Both the position numbers and the translations under genes were made by a program. The notes beneath the pieces are model-generated. The model was not told the origin of the DNA. It did not search any database and worked only from the letters and a program-made list of their open reading frames with translations. Positions 35,716-44,498 of a stretch of 64,000 nt of DNA are shown one piece after another; the stretch's first letter is position 1, and every line of letters starts with the position of its first letter. Source of the DNA: Nocardioides allogilvus. GTDB lineage: Bacteria; Actinomycetota; Actinomycetes; Propionibacteriales; Nocardioidaceae. Location: positions 113,227-177,226 of the forward strand of contig NZ_PZYX01000008.1 in assembly GCF_003047285.1 (NCBI RefSeq), read 5' to 3'.

Positions 35716-36873
35716 TCAGGAGAGGTCCGCGAGCGCGGTGAGGCTCGCCGGTCCGCGGATGTCGCTGACGAGGTGGACGGTCGGCGTACCGACGTCCCAG
35801 GCGAGGATCCGTTGGCCTTCCGTGCTCACGGACGAGAAGAGGACCGTGTCCTCGTCGATCCAGGCGCGCGGGATGCAGCAGCCCTTGACGCGGGTGCCCT
35901 CCTCGCCCGGGCCGCGGTCGAAGGCCAGCACGCTCCGCTCCCCGCGCTGGTCCACGAAGATGACCTCCGGTGCCGCGAAGCGGGTGGGGCTGACCAGGTC
36001 GAGACCGGCGAACGCCGCCTGGGCGGTGCCACCTCGTCCGAAGACGACCGGCCCCCACGGCTGGTCGTCGGGGCCCGACCAACCGCGGACCCAGTCGATC
36101 GTGGCCGTCGTCGTCACCCCGGGCCCCACCGGATGGATGGTCCCTCCAGAGTCGTCGCCCAATCGCGATGGCAGCCAGATCTGGTCCGGCATCATCCAGC
36201 GCGCCTCCTCGGCCAGCCAGTCCGGGGTGTCGATGGTGGTCCACTCCCCCGTCACGAAGTCGAGCACCTCGAGCGAGCTCTTCTGGATGAAGAACGCGCT
36301 CTGCCGGTCTGCAGACAGTGAGTAGGAGGACAGCGGATTCCGTCGATTCCCGGCCTCGTCGGTGAGCGTCTCGAGTCGGGACGTGTCGATCTCGATGACG
36401 CGCTGGCTCGCGGTGAGCGCGAATGCCCGCTCACCCCGGCCGGAGAACAGCCCGACCACGGGCTCGCCGACCGCTTCCTCCTGCGCCGCGTCGAGGTCGA
36501 CAACCGGCGGAAGCTGCGCGACGGACAGCGGCGGCAGGGACGACTCGTCCGTCACCGACGGAGCCCACCACACGTCCGCGCCGGCGTACTTCCCGACCTG
36601 TTCGGCCACCGGCGGCCCCGTCACCGGCGGGGTGGGAGTCGACGTCGGCGCGTCCACAGACGGGTCCGGAGCGACCCGACCGTCGGACCCGCCGACCAGC
36701 GCCACGCCGGTGACGACGGCAACGGTCGCCGCGACCGAGCCGACCACGGCAACCCGAGCACCGACGCGGCGGCGGGTTCCGTCCCGCCAGGCGCGGTCGA
36801 TGGCGGCGGGGCCGGGTCCATCCAACGAGGGAGCCGCGTCGTGGAAGAGGTCGCGGAGGGCGGAGTCGGTCAT
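35716..36873 (-). CDS. Membrane-anchored protein encoded with a sigma factor
   Basis: A 385-residue protein with a cytoplasmic N-terminus of about 38 residues, one membrane helix (about 41-63), a Pro/Thr spacer (70-90) and a large extracytoplasmic domain that reads like irregular beta repeats (SRLETLTDEAG, SLEVLDFVTGEW, QRILAWDVGTP). It overlaps the sigma-factor gene by 4 bp (ATGA). This is the usual place for an anti-sigma factor or sensor, but the N-terminus has no clear zinc anti-sigma motif. Role inferred from context only. Confidence 0.7.
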   Translation of the reverse strand: MTDSALRDLFHDAAPSLDGPGPAAIDRAWRDGTRRRVGARVAVVGSVAATVAVVTGVALVGGSDGRVAPDPSVDAPTSTPTPPVTGPPVAEQVGKYAGADVWWAPSVTDESSLPPLSVAQLPPVVDLDAAQEEAVGEPVVGLFSGRGERAFALTASQRVIEIDTSRLETLTDEAGNRRNPLSSYSLSADRQSAFFIQKSSLEVLDFVTGEWTTIDTPDWLAEEARWMMPDQIWLPSRLGDDSGGTIHPVGPGVTTTATIDWVRGWSGPDDQPWGPVVFGRGGTAQAAFAGLDLVSPTRFAAPEVIFVDQRGERSVLAFDRGPGEEGTRVKGCCIPRAWIDEDTVLFSSVSTEGQRILAWDVGTPTVHLVSDIRGPASLTALADLS

Positions 36874-37385
36874 GAGGTCTCCAGGGAGAGCAGGTCGCTG
36901 AGCTCGGGCGCGAGCTCGCGCAGCCGGCGCAGGGCCAGGTGGGCGGTGCTCTTGACGGTGCCGGCGGAGACGCCGAGGACGAGCGCGATCTCGGCCTCGG
37001 AGAGGTCGTCGAAGTAGCGCAGCACCAGCACGGCCCGCTGCCGTTCGGTCAGTCGACGCAGGGCATCGAGGAGCAGGAGCCGGCGCTCGACCCCGGTGTC
37101 ACCCGGCGCCGTACGACCCGGATCGGGGACGTCGGAGACGAGCTCGAGCCGGTTGCGGCGCCACCAGGAGATGTTGTCGCGCACGAGGATCTGGCGGGCG
37201 TAGGCGTCGGGACTGCCGTCGCGCAACCGCGGCCAGCGCTGCGCGACCTTGGTCAGCGCCTCCTGGACGAGGTCCTCGGCGCGGCCGCGGTCGCCGGTCA
37301 GGAAGGTCGCGGTGCGCAGCAGCCGTGGCCGACGAGTCGTCGCCCAGGCCGTGAACGACTCGCGATCGTCCGGTTGTTGTTCCAT
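36870..37385 (-). CDS. ECF sigma factor, SigE family
   Basis: A 171-residue extracytoplasmic-function sigma factor. Region 2 (about 10-80) includes LLRTATFLTGDRGRAEDLVQ and SPDAYARQILVRDNISWWRR; region 4 (about 110-160) includes LPERQRAVL-like RLTERQRAVLVLRYFDD and SEAEIALVLGVSAGTVKS, the DNA-recognition helix. It would direct transcription of an envelope or stress regulon together with the coupled membrane protein. ATG 37385 has GAGGTGG five bases upstream; a TTG eight codons earlier is in frame. Confidence 0.9.
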   Translation of the reverse strand: MEQQPDDRESFTAWATTRRPRLLRTATFLTGDRGRAEDLVQEALTKVAQRWPRLRDGSPDAYARQILVRDNISWWRRNRLELVSDVPDPGRTAPGDTGVERRLLLLDALRRLTERQRAVLVLRYFDDLSEAEIALVLGVSAGTVKSTAHLALRRLRELAPELSDLLSLETS

Positions 37386-37467
37386 GTCCACCTCAACGCC
37401 ATCGTGCAACGAAAGGTTGGAGCACCTGAGCAGGTATTTGGACGGTGGGCGCGCCGAATGCCGCGTG

Positions 37468-37491
37468 TTGAGCGTCCATATGGCCGCTCAA
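37468..37491. terminator. Inverted repeat after the ATP-grasp gene
   Basis: TTGAGCG and CGCTCAA are 7-bp arms around TCCATATGGC, whose centre is itself palindromic. It lies 6 bp past the ATP-grasp stop and upstream of the sigma gene, so it may be a terminator or an operator. Confidence 0.4.
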
Positions 37492-37497
37492 GTCGCG

Positions 37498-38358
37498 TCA
37501 CGACAGCCGCGAGGCGATCAGGTCGGCGAACGGCTCGGCGTTGCCGGGGACGATGTCGAGGTAGAGCCCCGGCTCGATCAGCTCAAGCTCGGACACGACC
37601 CACTGGTCGCCGTACGACAAGAGGTCGACGCGGACGTAGTCGAGCTCGCGCCCGAAGCGCCCGGTCAGCCAGTCGTTGGCCGCCAGCGCGACGGCCGCGA
37701 TCGTCTCGTCGATCGGCACCGGCAGCGAGCCGCCGCCGAACTGCTCGTGCACGCGCACCTCGTCGCCCACCGGCAGCTTGTCGACCTGCGAGATCACCTG
37801 TCCGGCGAGCACGAACACCGACACCTCGCCGCGGGTGCGCACCGACTCCACGAGCGGTTGCGCGATCCACGGGCCGCCGACGGGTGGGTACGTCGGGTGG
37901 CTGCGCAGCGTCTGGCCGAGCCGCCCGTCGAGGGGGTCACTGACGACGATCAGCCCGGCACCGCCGGCGCTGACGCGGGGCTTGACCACGGCCGTGCCGA
38001 ACTCGGCGATCGCGGAGCCGAACTCGGCCGAGGTCGCCGCGAGGCGGGTGGGCACGGTCGGGAGGGGGCCGAGCTCCAGGAGGTAGGACTTGTCGTGGTT
38101 CCACTCGAAGACGTCGGCGCCGTTGAGCAGGCGCGACTGGTCGAGCGACCTGGCCCAGGCCAGGAACTCCCCGGCGCGCACGGCGTAGTCCCACGTGGAC
38201 CGGACCACCACGAGGTCGGCCGCGGCCCAGTCGACCGACGGGTCGTCCCACACCGCCCACGCGAAGTCGACCCCGCGGGCGACCAGCGCCTTGTCGAGGG
38301 CCTCGAAGCCGGGCTCGCCCTCGGGCATGCCGGCGAAGGTCGCGATCAGGACGGTCAA
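37498..38358 (-). CDS. ATP-grasp domain protein
   Basis: A 286-residue protein of the glutathione-synthetase-like ATP-grasp superfamily. Visible parts are VVVRSTWDYAVRAGEFLAWA near 50-69, TAVVKPRVSAGGAGLIVV near 120-137, and VRVDLLSYGDQWVVSELELIEPGLYLD (split here only by description), which supplies the metal-binding aspartate and glutamates. Such enzymes join a carboxylate to an amine or thiol. The product is unknown. The start is TTG, overlapping the stop of the preceding gene as TTGA, which argues for translational coupling. Confidence 0.75.
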   Translation of the reverse strand: MTVLIATFAGMPEGEPGFEALDKALVARGVDFAWAVWDDPSVDWAAADLVVVRSTWDYAVRAGEFLAWARSLDQSRLLNGADVFEWNHDKSYLLELGPLPTVPTRLAATSAEFGSAIAEFGTAVVKPRVSAGGAGLIVVSDPLDGRLGQTLRSHPTYPPVGGPWIAQPLVESVRTRGEVSVFVLAGQVISQVDKLPVGDEVRVHEQFGGGSLPVPIDETIAAVALAANDWLTGRFGRELDYVRVDLLSYGDQWVVSELELIEPGLYLDIVPGNAEPFADLIASRLS

Positions 38359-39176
38359 GGGGTCTCCGCAGGGTCGTCGTTGCTGCCGTGGAAGGTGTGC
38401 GCCGCGGTGTCGCGGTTGCTGCCCTCGACGTTGTCACCTTTCTCGATGACGACGAGGTTGTGGTAGCAGTGAACGGCCCTCACATGCTTGTCGGTGTAGC
38501 TCGACTCGTAGTCCTCGACGAGGAGCTCCTCGTGGTTCAGCCCGTCGACGAGGCTCTTGACGAGATCCATCGAGGTGCCCGTCGCACGCGGATCGACGGC
38601 GCCACCCCAGGCCGGCCAGTAGGACGTCTGGATGTCCTCGATGCAGTAGATCGCGCCGTCGGGCAGCAACGGGAAGAGGATCGCGAAGGTGGCCCGCACG
38701 TGCTCGGGGATGTGGCTGCCGTCGTCGATCACGACGAGCGGGGCGCCCTCCTCGGCGATGATGCGCTGCAGGATCCCGGGGTCGGTCTGGTCGCCGAGGT
38801 AGGTCTGGATGTGGCCGCCGTCGAGGAACGACTTGTCCTCGATGTCCAGGCCGACGATCCGCGCCCTCGGGAAGAACCAGCGCCACATCTTCAGCGAGGC
38901 GCCACTGCGGCGCTTGCGGGTGTAGCCGCCGATGCCGATCTCAAGCAGCACGAACTTCTGCTGGCGCAGGTGCTCGAGGTGGCGCTGGTAGTGCGGGGTG
39001 TAGCGGTGCACGCCCCACTTGTCGGTGCCGAACTCGACGGCCAGCTCGGTGAGGTCGAGGCCCATCAGCCGCTGCCGGCGCTCCGCCTTCGGGTCGGCGG
39101 CAGGAGCGTCCTCCACGGTCCGGACGCGGCCCGCCACGCGGCGTACGACGGAGGAAGCGGAGTGGCGAAGAGTCAC
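38355..39176 (-). CDS. Class I methyltransferase, macrolide O-methyltransferase-like
   Basis: A 273-residue protein. It has the features of the CmcI/MycE-like group: EFGTDKWGVHRYTPHYQRHL near 50-68, FVLLEIGIGGYT for SAM, VGLDIEDKSF, and DDGSHIPEHVRATF with the metal-binding pair. In that group, mycinamicin 2''-O-methyltransferase methylates a sugar hydroxyl with magnesium. The substrate here is unknown; no polyketide genes are present, so cell-surface glycan modification is an alternative. GTG 39176 is six bases after TAGGGT and looks leaderless. Confidence 0.8.
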   Translation of the reverse strand: MTLRHSASSVVRRVAGRVRTVEDAPAADPKAERRQRLMGLDLTELAVEFGTDKWGVHRYTPHYQRHLEHLRQQKFVLLEIGIGGYTRKRRSGASLKMWRWFFPRARIVGLDIEDKSFLDGGHIQTYLGDQTDPGILQRIIAEEGAPLVVIDDGSHIPEHVRATFAILFPLLPDGAIYCIEDIQTSYWPAWGGAVDPRATGTSMDLVKSLVDGLNHEELLVEDYESSYTDKHVRAVHCYHNLVVIEKGDNVEGSNRDTAAHTFHGSNDDPAETP

Positions 39177-39182
39177 CGGGGA

Positions 39183-39188
39183 ACCCTA
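39183..39188 (-). promoter_or_regulatory. Leaderless -10 element TAGGGT
   Basis: TAGGGT ends six bases before GTG 39176 on the minus strand. Confidence 0.4.
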
Positions 39189-40430
39189 GCCCGCGGCCAG
39201 GACGTCCTCCGTGCGGCGGTGGCCGATGGTCTCGTAGCCGACGACCGTGACCCACGGCGTGGCCGCGAGCACGAGCAGGCACCACTCGAGCGGGACACCG
39301 GAGCGGGCCATCAGCACGGCGGCGACCACCACGCCTGTGGTCCCGCCGAGCAGCACCACGTGGAAGGGCTCGAAGGTGCGCGTGAGCAGCGTGTAGAGGC
39401 CGAAGGTGCCCAGGACGTACGCCGCCAGCGGCACCGCCACCGTGAGGACGGTCGCGAAGCTGCCGAGCTCGCTGTGGTGCTCGACGAAGAAGGCCGCCAC
39501 GTGCAGCCCGGCACCCACGGCGACGAGGGCGGCCATGATGGCGAAGTGGCTGTAGGCCCACGGCAGCGCCCGCTCGCGGTGCCGGTGGAGCAGCTCGCCG
39601 TTGGGCAGCACGAAATAGATCCACCACATGCCGAAGGTCATCGCGACGCCTGCGAAGCCCAGCACCGCGACGTCCCACGTCCAGCCCGGCCCGTCCGGCC
39701 CGACGATCGCGCTCAGCGCAGCGACCGTGCCGAGCAGTCCCTCGCCGAGCGCGATGATGACGAGCAGGCCGTAGCGCTCGGCCAGGTGGTGGGCGTGCCA
39801 CGGGATGCGGTGCTGGGTCGCGAGCCGCTCCCCGAAGACCGGGCCACCGAGCTCGATCAGCAACGGCACGACCATCGCGACCAGGGTCTCGCGGATGCTC
39901 AGGTCGGCGAGCGCGATCCAGCACCAGATGAGCTGCGAGACCACGATCGTGGCGACGTAGACGAGGGGCGCGCGGGAGCGCGAGGCGTCGCCCCGGTGGG
40001 CGCGCAGCCACATCGCCACCATCGGCACGCGCATGACGACGTAGCCGAGCACCATCACCCGGTTGTCGAGGTGCTCGCCGTGCTCGAGCGAGGCGAACAT
40101 CGCGGGCAGCCCGAGTGCGAGGACCAGGACGCCGAGCATCTGCACCAGCACCATCAACCGGCACAACCAGTCGTCGGTGTCGTAGGCGCTGGCGAACCAC
40201 GTGTACTGGATCCAGGCCCACGTGACCGCGAACATCGCGAAGGCGAAGCCGCCCAACCCGACGGCGAGGTGGTCGGCCGCCAGTGCGTGCGCCAGCTCGT
40301 CGGCCGCGAGCCCGAAGGCGATCACGAACGTCAGGTCGTAGAGCAGCTCGAGCGGGGTCGCGGTGCGGTGGGTCTCGTGCGGGTCGCGTCCGCTCATCCG
40401 CGTCACACGGTGCGCTTCGTCCTGGGTCAC
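39186..40430 (-). CDS. Low temperature requirement protein A (LtrA) family
   Basis: A 414-residue integral membrane protein with about ten to eleven hydrophobic segments. Family-like motifs are ATPLELLYDLTFVIAFG at the start, WAWIQYTWFASAYDTDDW and ERYGLLVIIALGEGLLG in the middle. LtrA proteins are widespread in actinobacteria; no biochemical function is settled. GTG 40430 is eight bases after TAGACT. It begins 21 bp downstream of the LysE gene stop and precedes the methyltransferase by 9 bp. Confidence 0.87.
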   Translation of the reverse strand: MTQDEAHRVTRMSGRDPHETHRTATPLELLYDLTFVIAFGLAADELAHALAADHLAVGLGGFAFAMFAVTWAWIQYTWFASAYDTDDWLCRLMVLVQMLGVLVLALGLPAMFASLEHGEHLDNRVMVLGYVVMRVPMVAMWLRAHRGDASRSRAPLVYVATIVVSQLIWCWIALADLSIRETLVAMVVPLLIELGGPVFGERLATQHRIPWHAHHLAERYGLLVIIALGEGLLGTVAALSAIVGPDGPGWTWDVAVLGFAGVAMTFGMWWIYFVLPNGELLHRHRERALPWAYSHFAIMAALVAVGAGLHVAAFFVEHHSELGSFATVLTVAVPLAAYVLGTFGLYTLLTRTFEPFHVVLLGGTTGVVVAAVLMARSGVPLEWCLLVLAATPWVTVVGYETIGHRRTEDVLAAG

Positions 40431-40451
40431 AGCCGACGAGTCTAGGGGCGA

Positions 40452-41057
40452 TCAGTCGAGGGCGAGGCTGAGCGCGATCAGGGTCATCACGACCGCGATC
40501 GACCCGTCGAGGACCCGCCACGCCATCGGCTTCGCGAACAGTGGCGCGAGCCGGCGGGCGCCGTACGCCAGGGCGAAGAACCACACGAAGCTGCCCAGCG
40601 TGGCGCCGACCGCGAACACCCAGCGGCCGTCGGCGCCGTGCTGGTTGGCGATCGAGCCGAGCAGCAGCACGGTGTCGAGGTAGACGTGCGGGTTGAGGAA
40701 GGTCAGGGCAGCGGCGGTGGTCAGCGCCGCCCTGAGCGACGCCCCGGTCGCCGTCTCCCCGGCCCGCAGCGTCTCGGGGTGTACGGCGCGGCGCAGCGCG
40801 AGCACGGCATAGCAGAGCAGGAAGGCCACCCCGCCCCACTTGACGACCTCCAGCACGACCGGCGCCTGCTCGACGAGGGTGCCGATCCCGAGCACCCCGG
40901 CCCCGATCAGCAACGCGTCGGCGAGGGCGCACAGCAGCGCGACCGCGCCGACGTGCTCGCGCCGGATGCCCTGGCGGAGCACGAACGCGTTCTGCGCGCC
41001 GATGGCGATGATCAGCGAGAGACCGCTGCCCAAGCCGGCGAGCAGGGTGGTGGGCAC
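40452..41057 (-). CDS. LysE/ArgO family amino-acid exporter
   Basis: A 201-residue membrane protein with six hydrophobic segments and the family start LLAGLGSGLSLIIAIGAQNAFVLRQG. The second conserved part is AALTFLNPHVYLDTVLLLG near residue 136-154. LysE and ArgO export lysine and arginine; which is moved here is unknown. GTG 41057 lies six bases after TAGCCT, so it is probably leaderless. No LysG/ArgP regulator is adjacent. Confidence 0.9.
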   Translation of the reverse strand: MPTTLLAGLGSGLSLIIAIGAQNAFVLRQGIRREHVGAVALLCALADALLIGAGVLGIGTLVEQAPVVLEVVKWGGVAFLLCYAVLALRRAVHPETLRAGETATGASLRAALTTAAALTFLNPHVYLDTVLLLGSIANQHGADGRWVFAVGATLGSFVWFFALAYGARRLAPLFAKPMAWRVLDGSIAVVMTLIALSLALD

Positions 41058-41063
41058 GACCCG

Positions 41064-41069
41064 AGGCTA
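41064..41069 (-). promoter_or_regulatory. Leaderless -10 element TAGCCT
   Basis: TAGCCT ends six bases before GTG 41057 of the LysE gene. Confidence 0.4.
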
Positions 41070-41099
41070 GGGGTCGCTGCTGGCCGCGGCGGCCTGAGG

Positions 41100-41930
41100 T
41101 CACCCTGCCGACGGCGCGTGGTGGCCGAAGGGCAGGTCGTCGGCGTACCCCAGCGCGGCGAGGACCGACGGCAGCATCGCCTTCGCCGTGCGCTTGTAGC
41201 CGTGGGTGCTGGGGTGGAAGCGGTCGAGGCTGAACATCTCGTCGGGGTTGGTGATGAAGAACGGCCCGACGACGTGCGCCAGCGACACCGCACGCGCGCC
41301 GTGGGTCAGCGCGGCCTCGCGCTGGGCGGCGGCCAGCTGGCGTGAGGCCCGCGACCCCAGGGCCCGCAACGGCTGGGGCACCGGACGCAGCGCACCGAGG
41401 TCGGGACACGTGCCCACCACGACCTCGGCGCCGAGCTCCTGCAGGGCGCCGATCGCCTCCGTGAGGTGCCGGATCGAGTCGGCCGTCGGGATCCGGTGGG
41501 TCACGTCGTTGCCGCCGACGACGATGACGGCGACGTCCGGCCTGTACGTCGCCGGCAACCCCTCGATCTGCTCGGCCAGCACGCTCGACTCGGAGCCCAC
41601 GACCGCGGCCGTCCGCAGCCGCACGGCCCGGCCGGTGCGCTTCGCGACGCGCCGCGCCAGGCCGCCGCCGAGGGTGTGCTTGGGATGGTCGGCCCCCAGA
41701 CCCGCGGCGATGGAGTCACCCAGCACCACGAGCTCGACGGGGTCGCCGTAGCGCTTCTTGTAGGTCTTGTCCGCGCTCGGCGCGACGTGCCCGAGCGGGT
41801 CGCCGATCCGGCTCCGGGCGACCGCCGCCTGTCGGCTCAGCATCTCCCGGGCGCCGTACGCCGAAGCGCCGGAGATCCCGCCCAGCACTCCTGCTGCCAC
41901 TCCCAGTCGTGCCCACACCTTCGCGTCCAT
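41100..41930 (-). CDS. SGNH/GDSL hydrolase with N-terminal anchor
   Basis: A 276-residue protein with a hydrophobic N-terminal segment (about 8-25) that could be an uncleaved anchor or signal. Catalytic blocks of SGNH esterases are present: GDSIAAGLG with the serine at 73, a glycine oxyanion residue near 95, GGND near 150, and DRFHPSTHGY with the D-x-x-H pair near 242-245. It probably hydrolyses an ester at the cell surface. ATG 41930 follows a GAAAG site; GTG 41948 is in frame. Confidence 0.85.
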   Translation of the reverse strand: MDAKVWARLGVAAGVLGGISGASAYGAREMLSRQAAVARSRIGDPLGHVAPSADKTYKKRYGDPVELVVLGDSIAAGLGADHPKHTLGGGLARRVAKRTGRAVRLRTAAVVGSESSVLAEQIEGLPATYRPDVAVIVVGGNDVTHRIPTADSIRHLTEAIGALQELGAEVVVGTCPDLGALRPVPQPLRALGSRASRQLAAAQREAALTHGARAVSLAHVVGPFFITNPDEMFSLDRFHPSTHGYKRTAKAMLPSVLAALGYADDLPFGHHAPSAG

Positions 41931-41984
41931 GGGCGCTTTCAACCACACCCATCGGAACCGCGGGCCAACAGGAGGTGGCCGGAG

Positions 41985-43190
41985 TCAGACGGCCGAGGGG
42001 AAGGGCGCCCGCAGGGCGTCACCGCCCGACGCGTGCGCCGGCACCGGCGGCGCGACGTAGGGGCCCGGCTTGGGCCTCGGGCCACCTCCCGGCAGCGCGA
42101 GTCGCAGGATCTTGCGTGGCACCGACCACCACTGCTGGAGGAACGGCCCCGTGTTGTAGGGCAGCTCGTAGGCCTCGCAGATCTCCTTGACCCGCGGCGC
42201 GATCTCCTTGTAGCGCGAGGAGGGCATGTCGGGGAACAGGTGGTGCTCGACCTGGAAGCTGAGGTTGCCGCTCATCAGGTGGAACAGGTCGCTGCCCTCG
42301 ATGTTGGCCGCTCCGATGAGCTGGCGGAGGTACCACGCACCCTGCGACTCGTCCTCGGCCTCGGACTTGGTGAAGACGTAGGCCTGGTCGGGGAAGTGAC
42401 CGCAGTAGATGATCGCGTTGGTCCAGACGTTGCGCGCCACGTTGGCGGTGAGGTTGGCCGCCAGGGTGCGCTTCCAGCCGCGCCCGCTCAGCAGCGGGAA
42501 GGCGATGTAGTCCTTGAACACCTGCCGACCGGCCTTGCGGCCGATGGCACGCACCTCGTCGTGGAGCTGCTCCTTGGACTTGCGTCCCTTCTTGACCGCG
42601 GGGAAGTCGAGGTCGTAGATCGCGATGCCCCACTCGAAGAACATCGCGAGCAGCACGTTGTAGGCCGGCTGGGCGAGGTAGGCCGGCTTCCACCGCTGGC
42701 GGTGGTCGATGCGGATCGTGTCGTAGCCGACGTCGCGGTCCTTGCCCAGGACGTTGGTGTAGGTGTGGTGCACGAAGTTGTGGGAGTGCTTCCACGCGCT
42801 CGAGGGCGTGACGTTGTCCCAGTCCCAGGTCGAGGAGTGGATCTTGGGGTCGTTCATCCAGTCCCACTGGCCGTGCAGGATGTTGTGGCCCAGCTCCATG
42901 TTCTCGAGGATCTTCGCCACGGAGAGGCCCGCGGTGCCCGCGACCAGCATCGGGGTGAAGCGGGAGTTCATCAGCGCGATCCGCGACAGCGCCGCCAGGC
43001 GTCGGTGCACCTTGACGAGGCGCCGGATGTAGGCGGCGTCGGTGGCGCCCAGCTCGGCGAACACCTCGTCGTGGATGGCCTGCAGCTCGCGGCCCAGCTC
43101 CTCCACCTGCTCGGGCGTGAGCCGGTTGAGCGGATGGTTCGGGTCCTCCATCGTGCCTTGCTTGTCGGCAGCGACCGGGGTGGGATTCAT
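41985..43190 (-). CDS. Membrane fatty acid desaturase
   Basis: A 401-residue acyl desaturase. Three histidine boxes bind the di-iron centre: GHNILHGQ (101-108), HSHNFVHH (135-142) and QVEHHLFP (313-320). Four hydrophobic stretches lie between. The form matches the actinobacterial DesA3-like stearoyl-CoA delta-9 desaturase, which takes electrons from a dedicated reductase. That reductase is the gene directly upstream, overlapping by 4 bp (ATGA). The product would be unsaturated membrane lipid acyl chains. Confidence 0.9.
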   Translation of the reverse strand: MNPTPVAADKQGTMEDPNHPLNRLTPEQVEELGRELQAIHDEVFAELGATDAAYIRRLVKVHRRLAALSRIALMNSRFTPMLVAGTAGLSVAKILENMELGHNILHGQWDWMNDPKIHSSTWDWDNVTPSSAWKHSHNFVHHTYTNVLGKDRDVGYDTIRIDHRQRWKPAYLAQPAYNVLLAMFFEWGIAIYDLDFPAVKKGRKSKEQLHDEVRAIGRKAGRQVFKDYIAFPLLSGRGWKRTLAANLTANVARNVWTNAIIYCGHFPDQAYVFTKSEAEDESQGAWYLRQLIGAANIEGSDLFHLMSGNLSFQVEHHLFPDMPSSRYKEIAPRVKEICEAYELPYNTGPFLQQWWSVPRKILRLALPGGGPRPKPGPYVAPPVPAHASGGDALRAPFPSAV

Positions 43191-44332
43191 CGTTGACTCC
43201 TCGCGTTGGTTCCCTTGATGACCACGTGGCCCTCGTCCAGCTCGATGGGACCTTCGGGTGCGTTGATGCAGGTGCGGATCGACTCGCCGGGGATGCCGCT
43301 CACCTCGCCGGTGCGGAGGTCGCGCACGCGACCGTGGATCAACGTGCACTTGCACGTGTGGCACACGCCCATGCGGCAGCCGTGGGGCAGCGTGCCGCCG
43401 GCCTGCTCCCCCGCCTCGAGAATGGAGGTGCGGCCGTCGCTCGTGGCCTCGAAGTCGGTCACCCGGAACCGGATGACGCCTCCCTCCCCGGCGGCCACCG
43501 TCGCGTCCCCGCCGATGACCGGCTGGAACCGCTCGAGGTGGAGCAGGTCGCGGTCGCCGTGCTCGTCCCAGTGGGCGACGAAGGTGTCGATGAGCTCGCC
43601 CGGGCCGGACAGGAACGTCGTCCGCTCGCGCCAGTCGGGGCACAGCCGATCCAGGCCGTCGGGCGCCAGGCGGTCGTGGTCGCGGCGGTAGTGGGTCACC
43701 AAGGTGTAGCCCGGCTCCCGCTCGTCCGCGGCCGTCAGGGCGCGGCCGAAGATGAAGTCGTCCTCGTCGTGGCAGCAGTGCACGTGCACCACGTCGCCCA
43801 GCCCGTCGCGCGCCGCCAGTCCCCGCAGGAGGCTCCACACCGGGGTGATCCCGCTGCCGGCGGTGATCATCAGCAGCTTGGCGGGCACCGGCTCCGGGAC
43901 CGCGAAGCTCCCCTCCGCGTCACCCAGGAAGACGATCTCGCCGGGCTGGCACAGCTCGGTGAACCACGGGGACACCGCGCCCTCGTCGACGTGCTTGACG
44001 GTGATCGAGAGCAGTCCGTCGGGGTGGTCCGGGTCCGAGGTCAGTGTGTAGGCGCGCCAGTGCCGGATGCCGTCGATCTCGACGCCCACACGCAGGTACT
44101 GCCCGGCGCGGTGCCCGCGCCAGGGAGCGGAGGGCCGGATCGCGATGGTGCTGCAGCTGGGCGTCTCGGGGGTGATCGAGACGACGTGCCCGCGCAGCTC
44201 GCGCATCGACCACCGGGGGTTGAGCAGCTCGAGGTAGTCGTCGGGCACCAGCGGTGTGGTCAGCGTGCGCCCCACCTTGACGAGCGTCCTCCGCACTTGG
44301 GAGATCTGGGGTCGGGCTGCGCGTTCCACCAC
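43187..44332 (-). CDS. Ferredoxin-fused flavin reductase for the desaturase
   Basis: A 381-residue oxidoreductase with an N-terminal FAD domain (RAYTLTSDPDHPDG near 105-118), an NAD(P)H domain (LLMITAGSGITPVWSLLRGL) and a C-terminal [2Fe-2S] ferredoxin (HGCRMGVCHTCKC plus a later cysteine in RTCINAP). It resembles Rv3230c, which feeds electrons to DesA3 in mycobacteria. GTG 44332 has GGAAAGG nine bases upstream; the longer frame to 44536 crosses the divergent promoter region. Confidence 0.9.
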   Translation of the reverse strand: MVERAARPQISQVRRTLVKVGRTLTTPLVPDDYLELLNPRWSMRELRGHVVSITPETPSCSTIAIRPSAPWRGHRAGQYLRVGVEIDGIRHWRAYTLTSDPDHPDGLLSITVKHVDEGAVSPWFTELCQPGEIVFLGDAEGSFAVPEPVPAKLLMITAGSGITPVWSLLRGLAARDGLGDVVHVHCCHDEDDFIFGRALTAADEREPGYTLVTHYRRDHDRLAPDGLDRLCPDWRERTTFLSGPGELIDTFVAHWDEHGDRDLLHLERFQPVIGGDATVAAGEGGVIRFRVTDFEATSDGRTSILEAGEQAGGTLPHGCRMGVCHTCKCTLIHGRVRDLRTGEVSGIPGESIRTCINAPEGPIELDEGHVVIKGTNARSQR

Positions 44333-44421
44333 GGACTGAGCCTTTCCGACGGGGCCTCGCGGCCCGGGCGTTGCCCCACGCGTGAGGTGGGTCACACCCG
44401 ACAACGAGGACCGGCAGGGTG

Positions 44422-44439
44422 GGTTACGCCGGCGTAACC
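44422..44439. promoter_or_regulatory. Perfect 18-bp palindrome between desaturase and DUF2157 operons
   Basis: GGTTACGCCGGCGTAACC is fully self-complementary. It lies 90 bp upstream of the reductase gene and 60 bp upstream of the divergent DUF2157 gene, a good place for a TetR-type regulator. Confidence 0.6.
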
Positions 44440-44498
44440 ATGGCGGTTGAGCGCGAATACTCACTCGCCGGGCTGCCGGACGGGTGCACGCTGTGCAG

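Noticed and set aside
43191..43838. Upstream extension of the desaturase frame
   Set aside because: It runs through the reductase gene in another frame; the desaturase ATG overlaps the reductase stop as ATGA.
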